Assembly (NCBI GenBank): GCA_020350285.1
Contig: CP070708.1
Coordinates: forward strand, 1,433,563-1,485,934
DNA length: 52,372 nucleotides
Direction of reading: 5' to 3'
Origin: Anaerolineaceae bacterium
Lineage (GTDB): Bacteria > Chloroflexota > Anaerolineae > Anaerolineales > E44-bin32
The notes under the pieces are model-generated. The model was not told the origin of the DNA, searched no databases, and worked only from the letters and a program-made list of their open reading frames with translations. Below are positions 1 through 8,029 of this stretch, piece after piece. A program made the translations under genes and the position numbers. The first letter of the stretch is position 1. Each line of letters opens with the position of its first letter.

Positions 1-1490
1 CCCCAATGGAAGTTGATCTCCTGGTCATTGCGCACCAACGCCCACTCGCTGTCCAGATCGGGGGTAAACCAGTACTCTCCCTTCCATTCAGCAAAGGTCG
101 GGTTTTGAACTTTGCCCCACCGCAGACGCACGCGCGCCTCACCACTGTGTTCGTAATACTCCAAAAGAAAATCGTGAGCACCTTCCGACATCCAAAGGTC
201 CATCTCTACCACACGGTTGGTGCCGTCCTCCCATTCATCGACCACCAGTTGATCATCTATCCACAACCGGGTCCCGTCATCCATGCGGACGAGGAAGTGA
301 TAAATCCCCTCCTCAAACTCGACCGTGCGCGTCCACCGAGCCGAGAAGTTATCCACAGGAATCTCCTCCCCAGGCGAGCCGCTCCTCCAATTGAAATCGA
401 TGACCTCGTCGTTACGCACCAACACAGGGTCGTCATCTAAATTTCGATTATCGAAGTACTCGCCGAGCCAATCCGTGATCTCGGGGGTAGGTTTCGGCCC
501 GACGTTGATTTGCACCCATAACGGTTGGTTCGCCATTTCACCAACACCGAAGAGAAATCCTTGTGGGTTGCGCAGCATCCAGAATCCCTTGTAGAAGCCA
601 TTGGTCTGCGGCGCTTTTAGGTCTACCGATAGGTCAGCAACTGCATTGACCGGGATGGTGCCCGCCAATGGTATAGCTGCTGGTCCATCCATGGAATACC
701 CGCTGATGAAAACAAAGTCATAATCCGTTGTCCACAAGCAGGTGCCCGTATTCTCAACTCGCCAGACCTTTTCGAACGCTTCCCCTGGCGCGATGTAGGT
801 GCCATCTGGGAAAGTTGCATCCTTAATAAACCTTACTCTATCCGTGCACGATGGCGTCGGGGCCGGCGTGTCCTCTGGTTCAGGTGTTGCGGTCGGCGGT
901 AACAGCAGGTAATCCCAACCGAAATCCACTTCCTCGGTCCGACCTGCGGCCAGAGCAACAGTCATAGAACCCTGGCCGGCCTTCTCTGGAAATGTCCAAA
1001 CGCCTGGTTGGAGATTCGAGTCAACAGCCGAAACGCAGTAAACCCCGGGGACCAATCCCGCGAAAGTGAAATCACCATCGGGTCCCGTGATCGTGCTCGC
1101 CATGCCAATGGAAGGGCAAACCCCTTCACCGAGCATCACCTCCACCGCATTGATACCAAGCTCCCCCTCCTCCAAAACCCCGTTCCCCAGATAGCCTCCC
1201 GCATCACCGGCGATCACACATCCGGGTGGCGTGGTATCGTTGGGGTCGAAATTCGAGCAGAAGTCATGCCATATCATGCCCTGGATAGAGCCTGAATCCG
1301 GAGCAGGTGACAGGGTTGGTTCCGGAGTGGGTGGAATCTCTGTGGGTTCACCAGTCAAGTTGCATGCCGACAGAAAAATAACAAGTGCTGAACCAAGTAA
1401 GGTTAGAAATATCCCTCTCGACAACATCTGTAGGATGCTGGAGTTCTCGAAACCCATATGTTCTTGGAAACGATAATCTAAACCGAACAT
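1..1490 (-). CDS. SdrD-like / NBR1 Ig-like / PA14 lipoprotein, C-terminus cut by the window edge
   Basis: An open frame of about 496 codons runs from ATG at 1490 down to base 1 with no stop, so the C-terminus lies outside. GGAG sits about 8 bases before the ATG. The N-terminus has a hydrophobic stretch ending in a lipobox (LSAC, Cys43), so a lipid-anchored surface protein is expected. Next come a short Pro/Thr spacer, an SdrD-B-like domain (IQGMIWHDFC about residue 65 to FGWDYL), an NBR1 Ig-like domain (about 220-325; YIAPGEAFEKVWRVENTGTC), a PA14 domain (about 340-460; DDGTRLWIDDQLV) and the start of a second PA14 (GEYWFTPDLDSEWALVRND). PA14 and Ig-like modules usually bind glycans or proteins; no catalytic domain is visible in this part. 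It is a paralogue in its N-terminal half of the L,D-transpeptidase gene at 2546-4012 and is preceded by a small membrane protein gene 11 bases away. The partner and ligand are unknown. Confidence 0.85.
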   Translation of the reverse strand, partial: MFGLDYRFQEHMGFENSSILQMLSRGIFLTLLGSALVIFLSACNLTGEPTEIPPTPEPTLSPAPDSGSIQGMIWHDFCSNFDPNDTTPPGCVIAGDAGGYLGNGVLEEGELGINAVEVMLGEGVCPSIGMASTITGPDGDFTFAGLVPGVYCVSAVDSNLQPGVWTFPEKAGQGSMTVALAAGRTEEVDFGWDYLLLPPTATPEPEDTPAPTPSCTDRVRFIKDATFPDGTYIAPGEAFEKVWRVENTGTCLWTTDYDFVFISGYSMDGPAAIPLAGTIPVNAVADLSVDLKAPQTNGFYKGFWMLRNPQGFLFGVGEMANQPLWVQINVGPKPTPEITDWLGEYFDNRNLDDDPVLVRNDEVIDFNWRSGSPGEEIPVDNFSARWTRTVEFEEGIYHFLVRMDDGTRLWIDDQLVVDEWEDGTNRVVEMDLWMSEGAHDFLLEYYEHSGEARVRLRWGKVQNPTFAEWKGEYWFTPDLDSEWALVRNDQEINFHW

Positions 1491-1501
1491 CTCAATCTCT
1501 C

Positions 1502-1894
1502 CTATCCGCAGCTACCCGCAGTTCCCCAGCTGCTCCGCGTCTCGCCTCTGGCCGCAACGCGCTTTCCAGACGACTCCATCACCGAGGGTCGAAGTTCCTC
1601 ATTCCAGGAAAGCCTCTCCCTCGTCGTGCGTGCCCCCCTGGCAAGCTCATCATTTTCAATTAAAGAGAAGGCGGTACTGAGGGGAATGTCTAACTCACTA
1701 GATGCCTTCAAGATCTCAAGCGAACGTTGACGCGCTTCCCTCTTCAACGTTCTTGCCTGCTCCATGATAGCACGCTTTTCTTCCTCACCCTCGATGGGCT
1801 CGCTCATGAACCTCTGAACGGCGTAAAGAAGTGCGAGCGAGACTGCAATTGCTGCGATCTGGTATGTAACCGAAATGATGCTTCCCGTGTCCAC
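1502..1894 (-). CDS. small membrane-anchored coiled-coil protein (130 aa)
   Basis: The frame is open up to 2107, but a perfect Shine-Dalgarno (AAGGAGG, 1900-1906) lies 5 bases before the GTG at 1894, so that start is preferred; ATG codons at 1957 and 1966 have poorer sites. The product begins with a short tail, one transmembrane helix (about residues 6-24, ISVTYQIAAIAVSLALLYAV) and then a long charged stretch rich in Glu, Arg and Lys (EEEKRAIMEQARTLKREARQ), likely a cytoplasmic helix. Its stop codon TAG overlaps the ribosome site of the PA14 lipoprotein gene, which implies one transcript and perhaps coupled translation. I do not recognise a family, and function is unknown. Confidence 0.6.
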   Translation of the reverse strand: MDTGSIISVTYQIAAIAVSLALLYAVQRFMSEPIEGEEEKRAIMEQARTLKREARQRSLEILKASSELDIPLSTAFSLIENDELARGARTTRERLSWNEELRPSVMESSGKRVAARGETRSSWGTAGSCG

Positions 1895-2145
1895 CTTGTC
1901 CTCCTTCGGAGTGCCCTTGCTTCTATAAAACTGGGCCTTCTTCAAAGCTTTCTTCATGAATAGCATACCTGTGATGCCACTGTAGATCATCCGACAGTTG
2001 GTGGGGTTAAAGGATCCTCGGTGGCGGGTCTTTCCCCTGGTCAGGTGGACAGGTGCTATTCGACTTCTGGGGGTACGAAGCCAAGGAACAGCCATCGTGT
2101 TTGTCATTTCGTTGCCGAAAGAATGCTCAGATTATCATCCCCGCT

Positions 2146-2255
2146 AATGTCATCCTGAGCGTAACAAAGTGAAGCGAAGGATCCCTATGATGAAGCCTTT
2201 GAAACCATCAAATCACAGGAATTCTTCGCTCGCCTAGCTCGCTCAGAATGACATT
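2146..2255. repeat. dispersed inverted-repeat element (TGTCATYCTGAGCG type)
   Basis: Outer arms of 16 bases at 2146-2161 and 2240-2255 match as inverted repeats at 15 of 16 positions (AATGTCATCCTGAGCG type). The interior holds a second GAAGCGAAGGAT / ATTCTTCGCT pair. This looks like a non-coding palindromic element of the kind scattered between genes in many bacterial genomes; no open frame is inside. It is the first of three different elements that fill the 650-base gap 1895-2545. Confidence 0.6.
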
Positions 2256-2316
2256 GAGGGAGTTTATCCTGAACCAACAGAAGGGTTATCCTATTTCTGC
2301 TGAGGGAAGCCTAACC

Positions 2317-2431
2317 GTAGGTGCAATTCACCGTTCGTGCCGCGAAAACCGGCGGCACGCCGGCCGTCTCGCCCCGGCGGGCCGTTGCTCGCGGCCCGAA
2401 CGGGGTGCGAGACGGCGTGAATTGCCCCTAC
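2317..2431. repeat. dispersed inverted-repeat element (GTAGGGGCAATTCAC type)
   Basis: Arms GTAGGTGCAATTCAC (2317-2331) and GTGAATTGCCCCTAC (2417-2431) are inverted repeats with one mismatch. The interior is very GC-rich, with nested CCGGCGGCACGCCGG-like palindromes. A related element with arms GTAGGGGC / GCCCCTAC occurs at 21373-21424. No coding potential was seen inside. Confidence 0.65.
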
Positions 2432-2456
2432 ACCCTCCGTAAAGTCACTTAACTAA

Positions 2457-2515
2457 GGCAGTCATCCTTCGATCCTTCGACATGCTCAGGACAATGCAGG
2501 CTCAGGATGACTGCC
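2457..2515. repeat. short inverted-repeat element between operons
   Basis: Arms GGCAGTCATCC (2457-2467) and GGATGACTGCC (2505-2515) are perfect 11-base inverted repeats. It sits about 30 bases downstream of the stop of the L,D-transpeptidase gene on the minus strand, so it could also act as a transcript-end hairpin, although no T-run follows. Confidence 0.55.
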
Positions 2516-2545
2516 TAATTCGGTTCAGGTATTCCTAAAACAGAG

Positions 2546-4012
2546 TTATGGGTGAACGTTGACCAGGGTACCCACACTGGCGAAATCGAACAACCAGGCT
2601 GCATTCGATGTCTCCAGGTTCACACAACCATGACTCATCGGTGTCCCAAAGTTGTTGTGCCAGTATGCACCGTGGAGCCCGTATCCCTGGTAGAAGTACA
2701 TTGTGTAGGGTACATCTTCAAGATGATATCCCGGCCCACTCATATCCGTAGCTTCCAGTTTGATCCATATCCGGAATTGACCGAGTACGGTTGGGTGAGC
2801 GGCGGTTCCGGTCGACACCCAGAATGTCATCACCGGGGTAGAGCCCTCGTAGGCCGTAAGGCGCTGCTGACCCACATCGACATCGATCCAACGTCCCTCG
2901 TCTGCAAGTTCGTTCGGATCCAAGCTGTACGACCATGATTCAACATAATTGCGATCCGGTTTCAGATCGACAACGATCTTCACCCAGAACGGGCGATCGG
3001 CGTTCTCGCCGATGCCAAAAAGATCCTGGTTGGGATTTCGTAGCATCCAAAATCCCTTGTAGGACCCCCTCGTTTGCGGAGCCAGCAAGTCTATCGCCAG
3101 GTCAATAGTGTCACCTGGTGAGACATCTTTTAAGAAGGAGGCAGATTCTTGTGCGCCTAAAGCATCGCCGCTCTCAAAGACAAGCGAGTAATCCCGCGTC
3201 CAGGTGCAGGTCCCCGTGTTTTTCAAACGCCATACCTTTTCAAAGGATTTCTCGGGGGCAAGATAGGTCCCATCCGGGATGGTTACATCTTGCACAAAGG
3301 TCGCCCTATCTGTGCATGTTGGGATCGACTCGGCTTCGGGCTCATCCGTTTCCACAACTGGCTTATTTAGGTAGTCCCAGCCGAAGTTCACTCCGCCTTT
3401 GTCTTCTGCGATACCTAGGTTAATCGTTGTCCACCCCTCCCCTACTTCACCATCCGATTTTGGATACGTCCACACCCCGGGCATCACCTTCGCAAGTTTC
3501 TGCAAAACCGAACTGTTCACCCAAACACAATACTCCCCTGCCTCCAATCCTGAGAACGAGTAACTCCCGTCAACCCCCGTGCTGACCGTCGCCAAACCCA
3601 GGGACGGACATTGACCGATGCCGAGCGAAACCTCAACGCCCTCTATTCCGGGTTCCCCAACTTCTCGCATACCGTTGGCCAGGGACATGCCTCGAGAGGT
3701 TTCCCATACACACCCGTGTCGCAACGCGCCTTCTTCGATCGAGCTTTCGCAGAGATCGTGCCAAACGATGCCGCCAATGGAGCTGTTGGCTAGCTTGCGT
3801 GAATTGGTGGTGGGTTGCGGTTCCACCAATGGCTCCAGATCGCCAGGGATAATCCATGCAACAGCAAGGGCGCTCCACAGTAATACGACCATGACGAGGG
3901 CGAACCACCTCAATCGCCTCGGCCTTCTGGAGGAACCAACTGATCCTTGAGTTTTGACCCTTATTGTCGGTGAAGTTGTCCTGTTTTCTCTCATTTTGGT
4001 CACCTTGCCCAT
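2546..4012 (-). CDS. L,D-transpeptidase (YkuD) with SdrD-like and NBR1 Ig-like domains
   Basis: The 488-residue product has a short basic N-terminus, one transmembrane or signal helix (about 34-54, WFALVMVVLLWSALAVAWII), an SdrD-B-like domain (about 78-212), an NBR1 Ig-like domain (about 235-350; YLAPEKSFEKVWRLKNTGTC) and a C-terminal YkuD domain (about 372-488). The YkuD active site is clear: HGAYWH with His447, then SHGCVN with catalytic Cys463. YkuD enzymes form 3-3 cross-links in peptidoglycan or attach proteins to it. In cells with an unusual envelope the substrate could differ, so the reaction here is inferred from the family. The start at 4012 has AGGA 6 bases upstream; an in-frame ATG at 3994 is an alternative. 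It shares its first three modules with the lipoprotein at 1-1490. It diverges from the kinase operon that starts at 4310. Confidence 0.9.
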   Translation of the reverse strand: MGKVTKMRENRTTSPTIRVKTQGSVGSSRRPRRLRWFALVMVVLLWSALAVAWIIPGDLEPLVEPQPTTNSRKLANSSIGGIVWHDLCESSIEEGALRHGCVWETSRGMSLANGMREVGEPGIEGVEVSLGIGQCPSLGLATVSTGVDGSYSFSGLEAGEYCVWVNSSVLQKLAKVMPGVWTYPKSDGEVGEGWTTINLGIAEDKGGVNFGWDYLNKPVVETDEPEAESIPTCTDRATFVQDVTIPDGTYLAPEKSFEKVWRLKNTGTCTWTRDYSLVFESGDALGAQESASFLKDVSPGDTIDLAIDLLAPQTRGSYKGFWMLRNPNQDLFGIGENADRPFWVKIVVDLKPDRNYVESWSYSLDPNELADEGRWIDVDVGQQRLTAYEGSTPVMTFWVSTGTAAHPTVLGQFRIWIKLEATDMSGPGYHLEDVPYTMYFYQGYGLHGAYWHNNFGTPMSHGCVNLETSNAAWLFDFASVGTLVNVHP

Positions 4013-4132
4013 CTATCGTCCTAAGAGCTGTTTTATAAAACTCACGCGATACTGCTTATAATCTACAAGCAATACGCCACAGAGGCGTCAGGCACATGGG
4101 CTATGTTGTACGTACCAGGAGTTGAGTCTTAT

Positions 4133-4154
4133 TTCCTGGCCAGGTGGCCAGGAA
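4133..4154. promoter_or_regulatory. perfect palindrome upstream of the kinase promoter
   Basis: TTCCTGGCC-aggt-GGCCAGGAA is a perfect 9-4-9 inverted repeat in the 297-base divergent gap between the transpeptidase gene and the kinase operon. A second smaller one (CTGGT-ct-ACCAG, 4159-4170) follows. The core CCTGGYC-N4-GRCCAGG is also found at 2036-2053, 10355-10372 and, shortened, 14354-14369. It could be a regulator site, because it lies just upstream of a good -35 box, or part of a dispersed repeat. Confidence 0.4.
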
Positions 4155-4173
4155 CTTACTGGTCTACCAGGCG

Positions 4174-4202
4174 TTGACACCCTACCTATGCCGTACGATA
4201 CT
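4174..4202 (+). promoter_or_regulatory. candidate sigma70-type promoter of the kinase operon
   Basis: A perfect -35 hexamer TTGACA (4174-4179) is followed after 17 bases by GATACT (4197-4202, 4 of 6 matches to TATAAT). This would give a leader of about 100 bases before the ATG at 4310. Based on sequence match only. Confidence 0.4.
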
Positions 4203-4309
4203 GGAAGGCGTGATACGTAAGGAATACTTAAAAGAAGGAAGATGACCAGCATCGTGATTTCTCAGAGAAAATCAGCGATTGAAGGGAGCCCTCTTGTAGG
4301 TCATATCAC

Positions 4310-7300
4310 ATGAGACCCAAACTGAACCTTCCAGTCCTATTTCTAACCGTCTGCTTAACCTTTCTCCCTGCTCTACCTGTTCTAGCGGAGAGTCAGTTAA
4401 CGACGCCCAACAGCCCGCTTTTCACGAGCTACCCTCAAGCCCAGACCAATACACTTCGATTTGAGAGAATATCACTCGAGGAAGGTCTATCTCAGGCCAC
4501 AATCAACGCCATCTGGCAAGACTCTCAAGGCTACATGTGGTTTGGCACAGAAGACGGCCTCAACAAGTACGACGGCATCCAATTCACGGTGTATGAGCAC
4601 GATCCAGAGGATCCCCTCACACTATCCGACAGGTATATTTCGGCGATTTATGAAGATCGAAACGGGGACTTGTGGATCGGTACAAGAAGCGGATTGGATC
4701 GATTCGACCGCACGACAGGGACCTTCACCCATTTCCAGCATGATCCGGATGATCCGGACGATCCGAACAGCTTAGGCGGGACATGGGTCACAGCGATCCA
4801 CGAGGACCTTCAGGGGAGATTTTGGGTGGGCACCATTGCTGGTCTTGACCTATTGGATCGCGACACAAATAGTTTCACCCACTACCGCCATGTCCCTGAT
4901 GACACAAGCACCTTGGCCGGTGATTTTGTTAGAGTGATCTATGAAACATCAGACGGTGCGTTGTGGGTTGGAACAAATAGCGGGTTGGATCTCTTTGATC
5001 CAGCAAACGGTAGTTTCATTCATTACCAACACAATCCCAGGGATCGGCGGAGCCTCAGCGATAATCAGGTAACGGCTATTCTTGAAGATCGAGAGGGGTA
5101 CCTCTGGGTCGGAACGGACCTAGGAGGACTTAATCAGTTCAACAGGACCTCAAACACCTTTGTTCGTCACCAAGACAAACTCGAGGATCCACATAGTTTG
5201 AGCCACAACCGAGTCCGGGCCATTCTTGAAGACAACACCGGCCGCTTGTGGATCGGAACCCAAAATGGGCTTGATCAACTGGATCGTACCCGGAACCGGT
5301 TCATTCACTATCATCACGACCCTGGTGATCTTTACAGCCTAAGCAGCAATACGATTTGGTCGATATTCGAGGACCGAACCGGCGTGCTCTGGATTGGCAC
5401 ATACGGGGGCGGGGTAAACAAATACAATCGGTCGACAGATCAATTCATCCTATACCAGCACAAATCGGATGTCCCCAATAGCCTGAGTGAAAACATGGTC
5501 TGGTCTATATACGAGGATCGGAATGGCATGCTGTGGATTGGGACCTTCAATGGTGGGCTTAACAAGCTGGATCGCAATTCGGACACCTTCACGGTTTACC
5601 AGAATGATCCTTCAGACCCCACCAGTATTATCAGCAATGATATCCGGGCTATTCTGGAAGATCATACCGGTTCATTATGGGTTGGTACAAACGGAGGACT
5701 CGATCGGTTCGATTCGGTGACGGAGACTTTCACTCACTACCAGAACGATCCCGATGATCCCAACAGCATAAGCGACGACCAAGTGCGTGTACTCTATGAG
5801 GATTCGCTGGGAAACTTGTGGATTGGCACACGAACGGGAGGTTTAAATCGCTTTGATCGCGACCTGGAAACCTTTGTCCGATACCAACACGATCTGGACG
5901 ATCTCAACAGCTTGAGTGACGATCGCGTTTGGTCTCTCTACGAAGACATCTCAGGGAAGCTGTGGGTGGGCACTTTGGGAGGCATCAACGTTCTTGATTC
6001 TTTCGAGGACCGCTTTACACGTTATCTTCATGACCCTGACGACCCACAGAGCTTGAGCAACAATGCCATCTTCTCTTTTCACGAGGATCAAACGGGGACG
6101 CTGTGGATCGGAACATGGGGCACCGGGCTGGATCGCTTTGACCCTTCCAGCAAAACGTTTACGCATTTCACGGAGGAGGATGGATTGCCTAACAATGTCA
6201 TCTATGGCATTGAGGTCGACGGAGAAGGATACCTTTGGCTAAGCACAAACTGGGGTTTGTCCAAGTTTGACCCGCGCACAGAGACGTTCCGCAACTATGA
6301 CATCAGTGATGGTCTACAGGATAGAGAGTTCAACGTAGGGGCTCATTTCCGAAGCGATCGCGGAGAGATGTTTTTTGGCGGCATCAGTGGTTTCAACGCC
6401 TTCTTTCCGGAGCAGATCCAGGCTAATCCAAACCCTCCACCGATCGTCATCACGTCCTTTGCGAAGTTCAACCAAAAAGTCCGCACAGACCTGTCTGAAG
6501 GTGAACACATAGAGTTATCCTATAAGGATAATTTCATCTCCTTTGAGTTCGCGGCGCTTGACTACACCGCACCCGAGAAAAACCAATACGCTTATATGCT
6601 GGAAGGATTTGATCAGGATTGGGTGAATGTGGGGACACGCCGATATGCAAGTTACACGAATCTCGACGGGGGTAAATACGTCTTCCGCGTCAAGGGCTCA
6701 AACAGTGGTGGCGTGTGGAATGAAGAGGGAAGTACAGTTCGCATCACTGTGACACCACCAATTTCGGAAACATGGTGGTTTCGAGGGATTCTCCTCCTGG
6801 TGGTAGTGGGGGCCGTAATTGGCGGCTATCGATTGCGAGTGAGGACTATCGAGAGGCGCAGTCAAGAACTCGAAGAGCAAGTCGATGAAAGAACGCGCGA
6901 GATCGAACGCCGTACCCAAGAATTAGAAGCGCTCTATCAGGCCGATGAAGAGCTATACCGCCGCGTGCATTTAGAAGAGGTGTTGCAAACCTTAGTACAC
7001 ATCGCAGTTGACATCCTCAAAGCGGATAAAAGTTCCTTGCTGTTGTGGGACGAACAGGGGGAGAATCTGACGGTGCGTGCTGCCCAAGGTTACCAAGAAG
7101 GGACCCTGGCTCAGATGACCTTCGCCCCGGCCGAGGGGACTGTGGGCATAGTGGCTGCCACCGGTGAGACGGTCATCGTAGAGGACACACAAGAAGATTC
7201 GCGGGTGGCTAAACGGATCATCGATCCAGAGGGGATCCGTTCTTTCATGCATGTGCCGATCAAAGTCGAAGGGAACATTTTTGGTGTCTTCAATGCGGAT

Positions 7301-8020
7301 TATGTCCAGCCGCGCGCGTTCGGCGGTGATGAAATTCGTCTCTTCGAAGCCCTCGCGCAGCGAGCTGCTTTGGCCATCGAGACGGCACAACTCTATAAGC
7401 AGACACAGGAATTGGCCGTTGTGCAAGAGCGCAGCCGTCTTGCAAGGGATCTGCACGACGCGGTGACCCAGACCCTCTTTTCTGCCAGTTTGATCGCTGA
7501 GGTTCTCCCACGTATATGGGAACGCGATGCTGATCAGGGACAGCAGCGCTTGGAGGAACTACGCGAGCTGACACGTGGTGCGCTGGCGGAGATGCGAACA
7601 CTACTCTTGGAGCTACGTCCTGCGGCTCTCATTGAAGCGGATTTGGGGGAGTTGCTTCGACAGCTTGCCGAGTCTGTCATCGGCCGAGCACGTATCCAAG
7701 TCACAGTTGAAGCAGACAGCGAATGTGACCTTCCACCCGAAGTCAAGATCGCCTATTACCGCATCGCCCAGGAGGCATTGAACAACGTGGCCAAACACGC
7801 TGAGGCTAGCCAGGCTCGGGTTACGCTAACCTGCACCGAAGAGGAAGTCACGCTCCGTGTTAAAGACGACGGATGCGGATTCGACCCAGCCAGCATCGCG
7901 CCGGATCAGTTGGGCATGGGTATCATGTATGAGCGCGCGGATGACATCAACGCCCAGCTTGATGTTTCGAGCGAGATCGACCAGGGTACACAGATCCAGG
8001 TTGTCTGGAAAAGAACCTAG
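4310..8020 (+). CDS. two-component propeller sensor histidine kinase (Reg_prop, Y_Y_Y, GAF, HisKA_3, HATPase)
   Basis: The 1236-residue product begins with a signal peptide (about 1-26). Thirteen LW(I/V)GT-type motifs plus one degenerate copy follow (about residues 58-705), which fits two seven-bladed Reg_prop beta-propellers. A Y_Y_Y domain (about 735-815) leads to one transmembrane helix (about 822-843), a coiled coil, a GAF domain (about 885-1030), a HisKA_3 dimerisation helix with the phosphorylated His near residue 1049 in ARDLHDAVTQTLF, and a HATPase domain with N-box ALNNVAKHA and G-boxes DDGCGFD and GMGIM. It should sense a periplasmic or surface signal, possibly a carbohydrate as in related Bacteroidetes systems, and phosphorylate NarL-type receivers. 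Two such receivers follow directly, the first after only 9 bases. The ligand cannot be read from sequence. Confidence 0.95.
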   Translation: MRPKLNLPVLFLTVCLTFLPALPVLAESQLTTPNSPLFTSYPQAQTNTLRFERISLEEGLSQATINAIWQDSQGYMWFGTEDGLNKYDGIQFTVYEHDPEDPLTLSDRYISAIYEDRNGDLWIGTRSGLDRFDRTTGTFTHFQHDPDDPDDPNSLGGTWVTAIHEDLQGRFWVGTIAGLDLLDRDTNSFTHYRHVPDDTSTLAGDFVRVIYETSDGALWVGTNSGLDLFDPANGSFIHYQHNPRDRRSLSDNQVTAILEDREGYLWVGTDLGGLNQFNRTSNTFVRHQDKLEDPHSLSHNRVRAILEDNTGRLWIGTQNGLDQLDRTRNRFIHYHHDPGDLYSLSSNTIWSIFEDRTGVLWIGTYGGGVNKYNRSTDQFILYQHKSDVPNSLSENMVWSIYEDRNGMLWIGTFNGGLNKLDRNSDTFTVYQNDPSDPTSIISNDIRAILEDHTGSLWVGTNGGLDRFDSVTETFTHYQNDPDDPNSISDDQVRVLYEDSLGNLWIGTRTGGLNRFDRDLETFVRYQHDLDDLNSLSDDRVWSLYEDISGKLWVGTLGGINVLDSFEDRFTRYLHDPDDPQSLSNNAIFSFHEDQTGTLWIGTWGTGLDRFDPSSKTFTHFTEEDGLPNNVIYGIEVDGEGYLWLSTNWGLSKFDPRTETFRNYDISDGLQDREFNVGAHFRSDRGEMFFGGISGFNAFFPEQIQANPNPPPIVITSFAKFNQKVRTDLSEGEHIELSYKDNFISFEFAALDYTAPEKNQYAYMLEGFDQDWVNVGTRRYASYTNLDGGKYVFRVKGSNSGGVWNEEGSTVRITVTPPISETWWFRGILLLVVVGAVIGGYRLRVRTIERRSQELEEQVDERTREIERRTQELEALYQADEELYRRVHLEEVLQTLVHIAVDILKADKSSLLLWDEQGENLTVRAAQGYQEGTLAQMTFAPAEGTVGIVAATGETVIVEDTQEDSRVAKRIIDPEGIRSFMHVPIKVEGNIFGVFNADYVQPRAFGGDEIRLFEALAQRAALAIETAQLYKQTQELAVVQERSRLARDLHDAVTQTLFSASLIAEVLPRIWERDADQGQQRLEELRELTRGALAEMRTLLLELRPAALIEADLGELLRQLAESVIGRARIQVTVEADSECDLPPEVKIAYYRIAQEALNNVAKHAEASQARVTLTCTEEEVTLRVKDDGCGFDPASIAPDQLGMGIMYERADDINAQLDVSSEIDQGTQIQVVWKRT

Positions 8021-8029
8021 CCAAACGCC

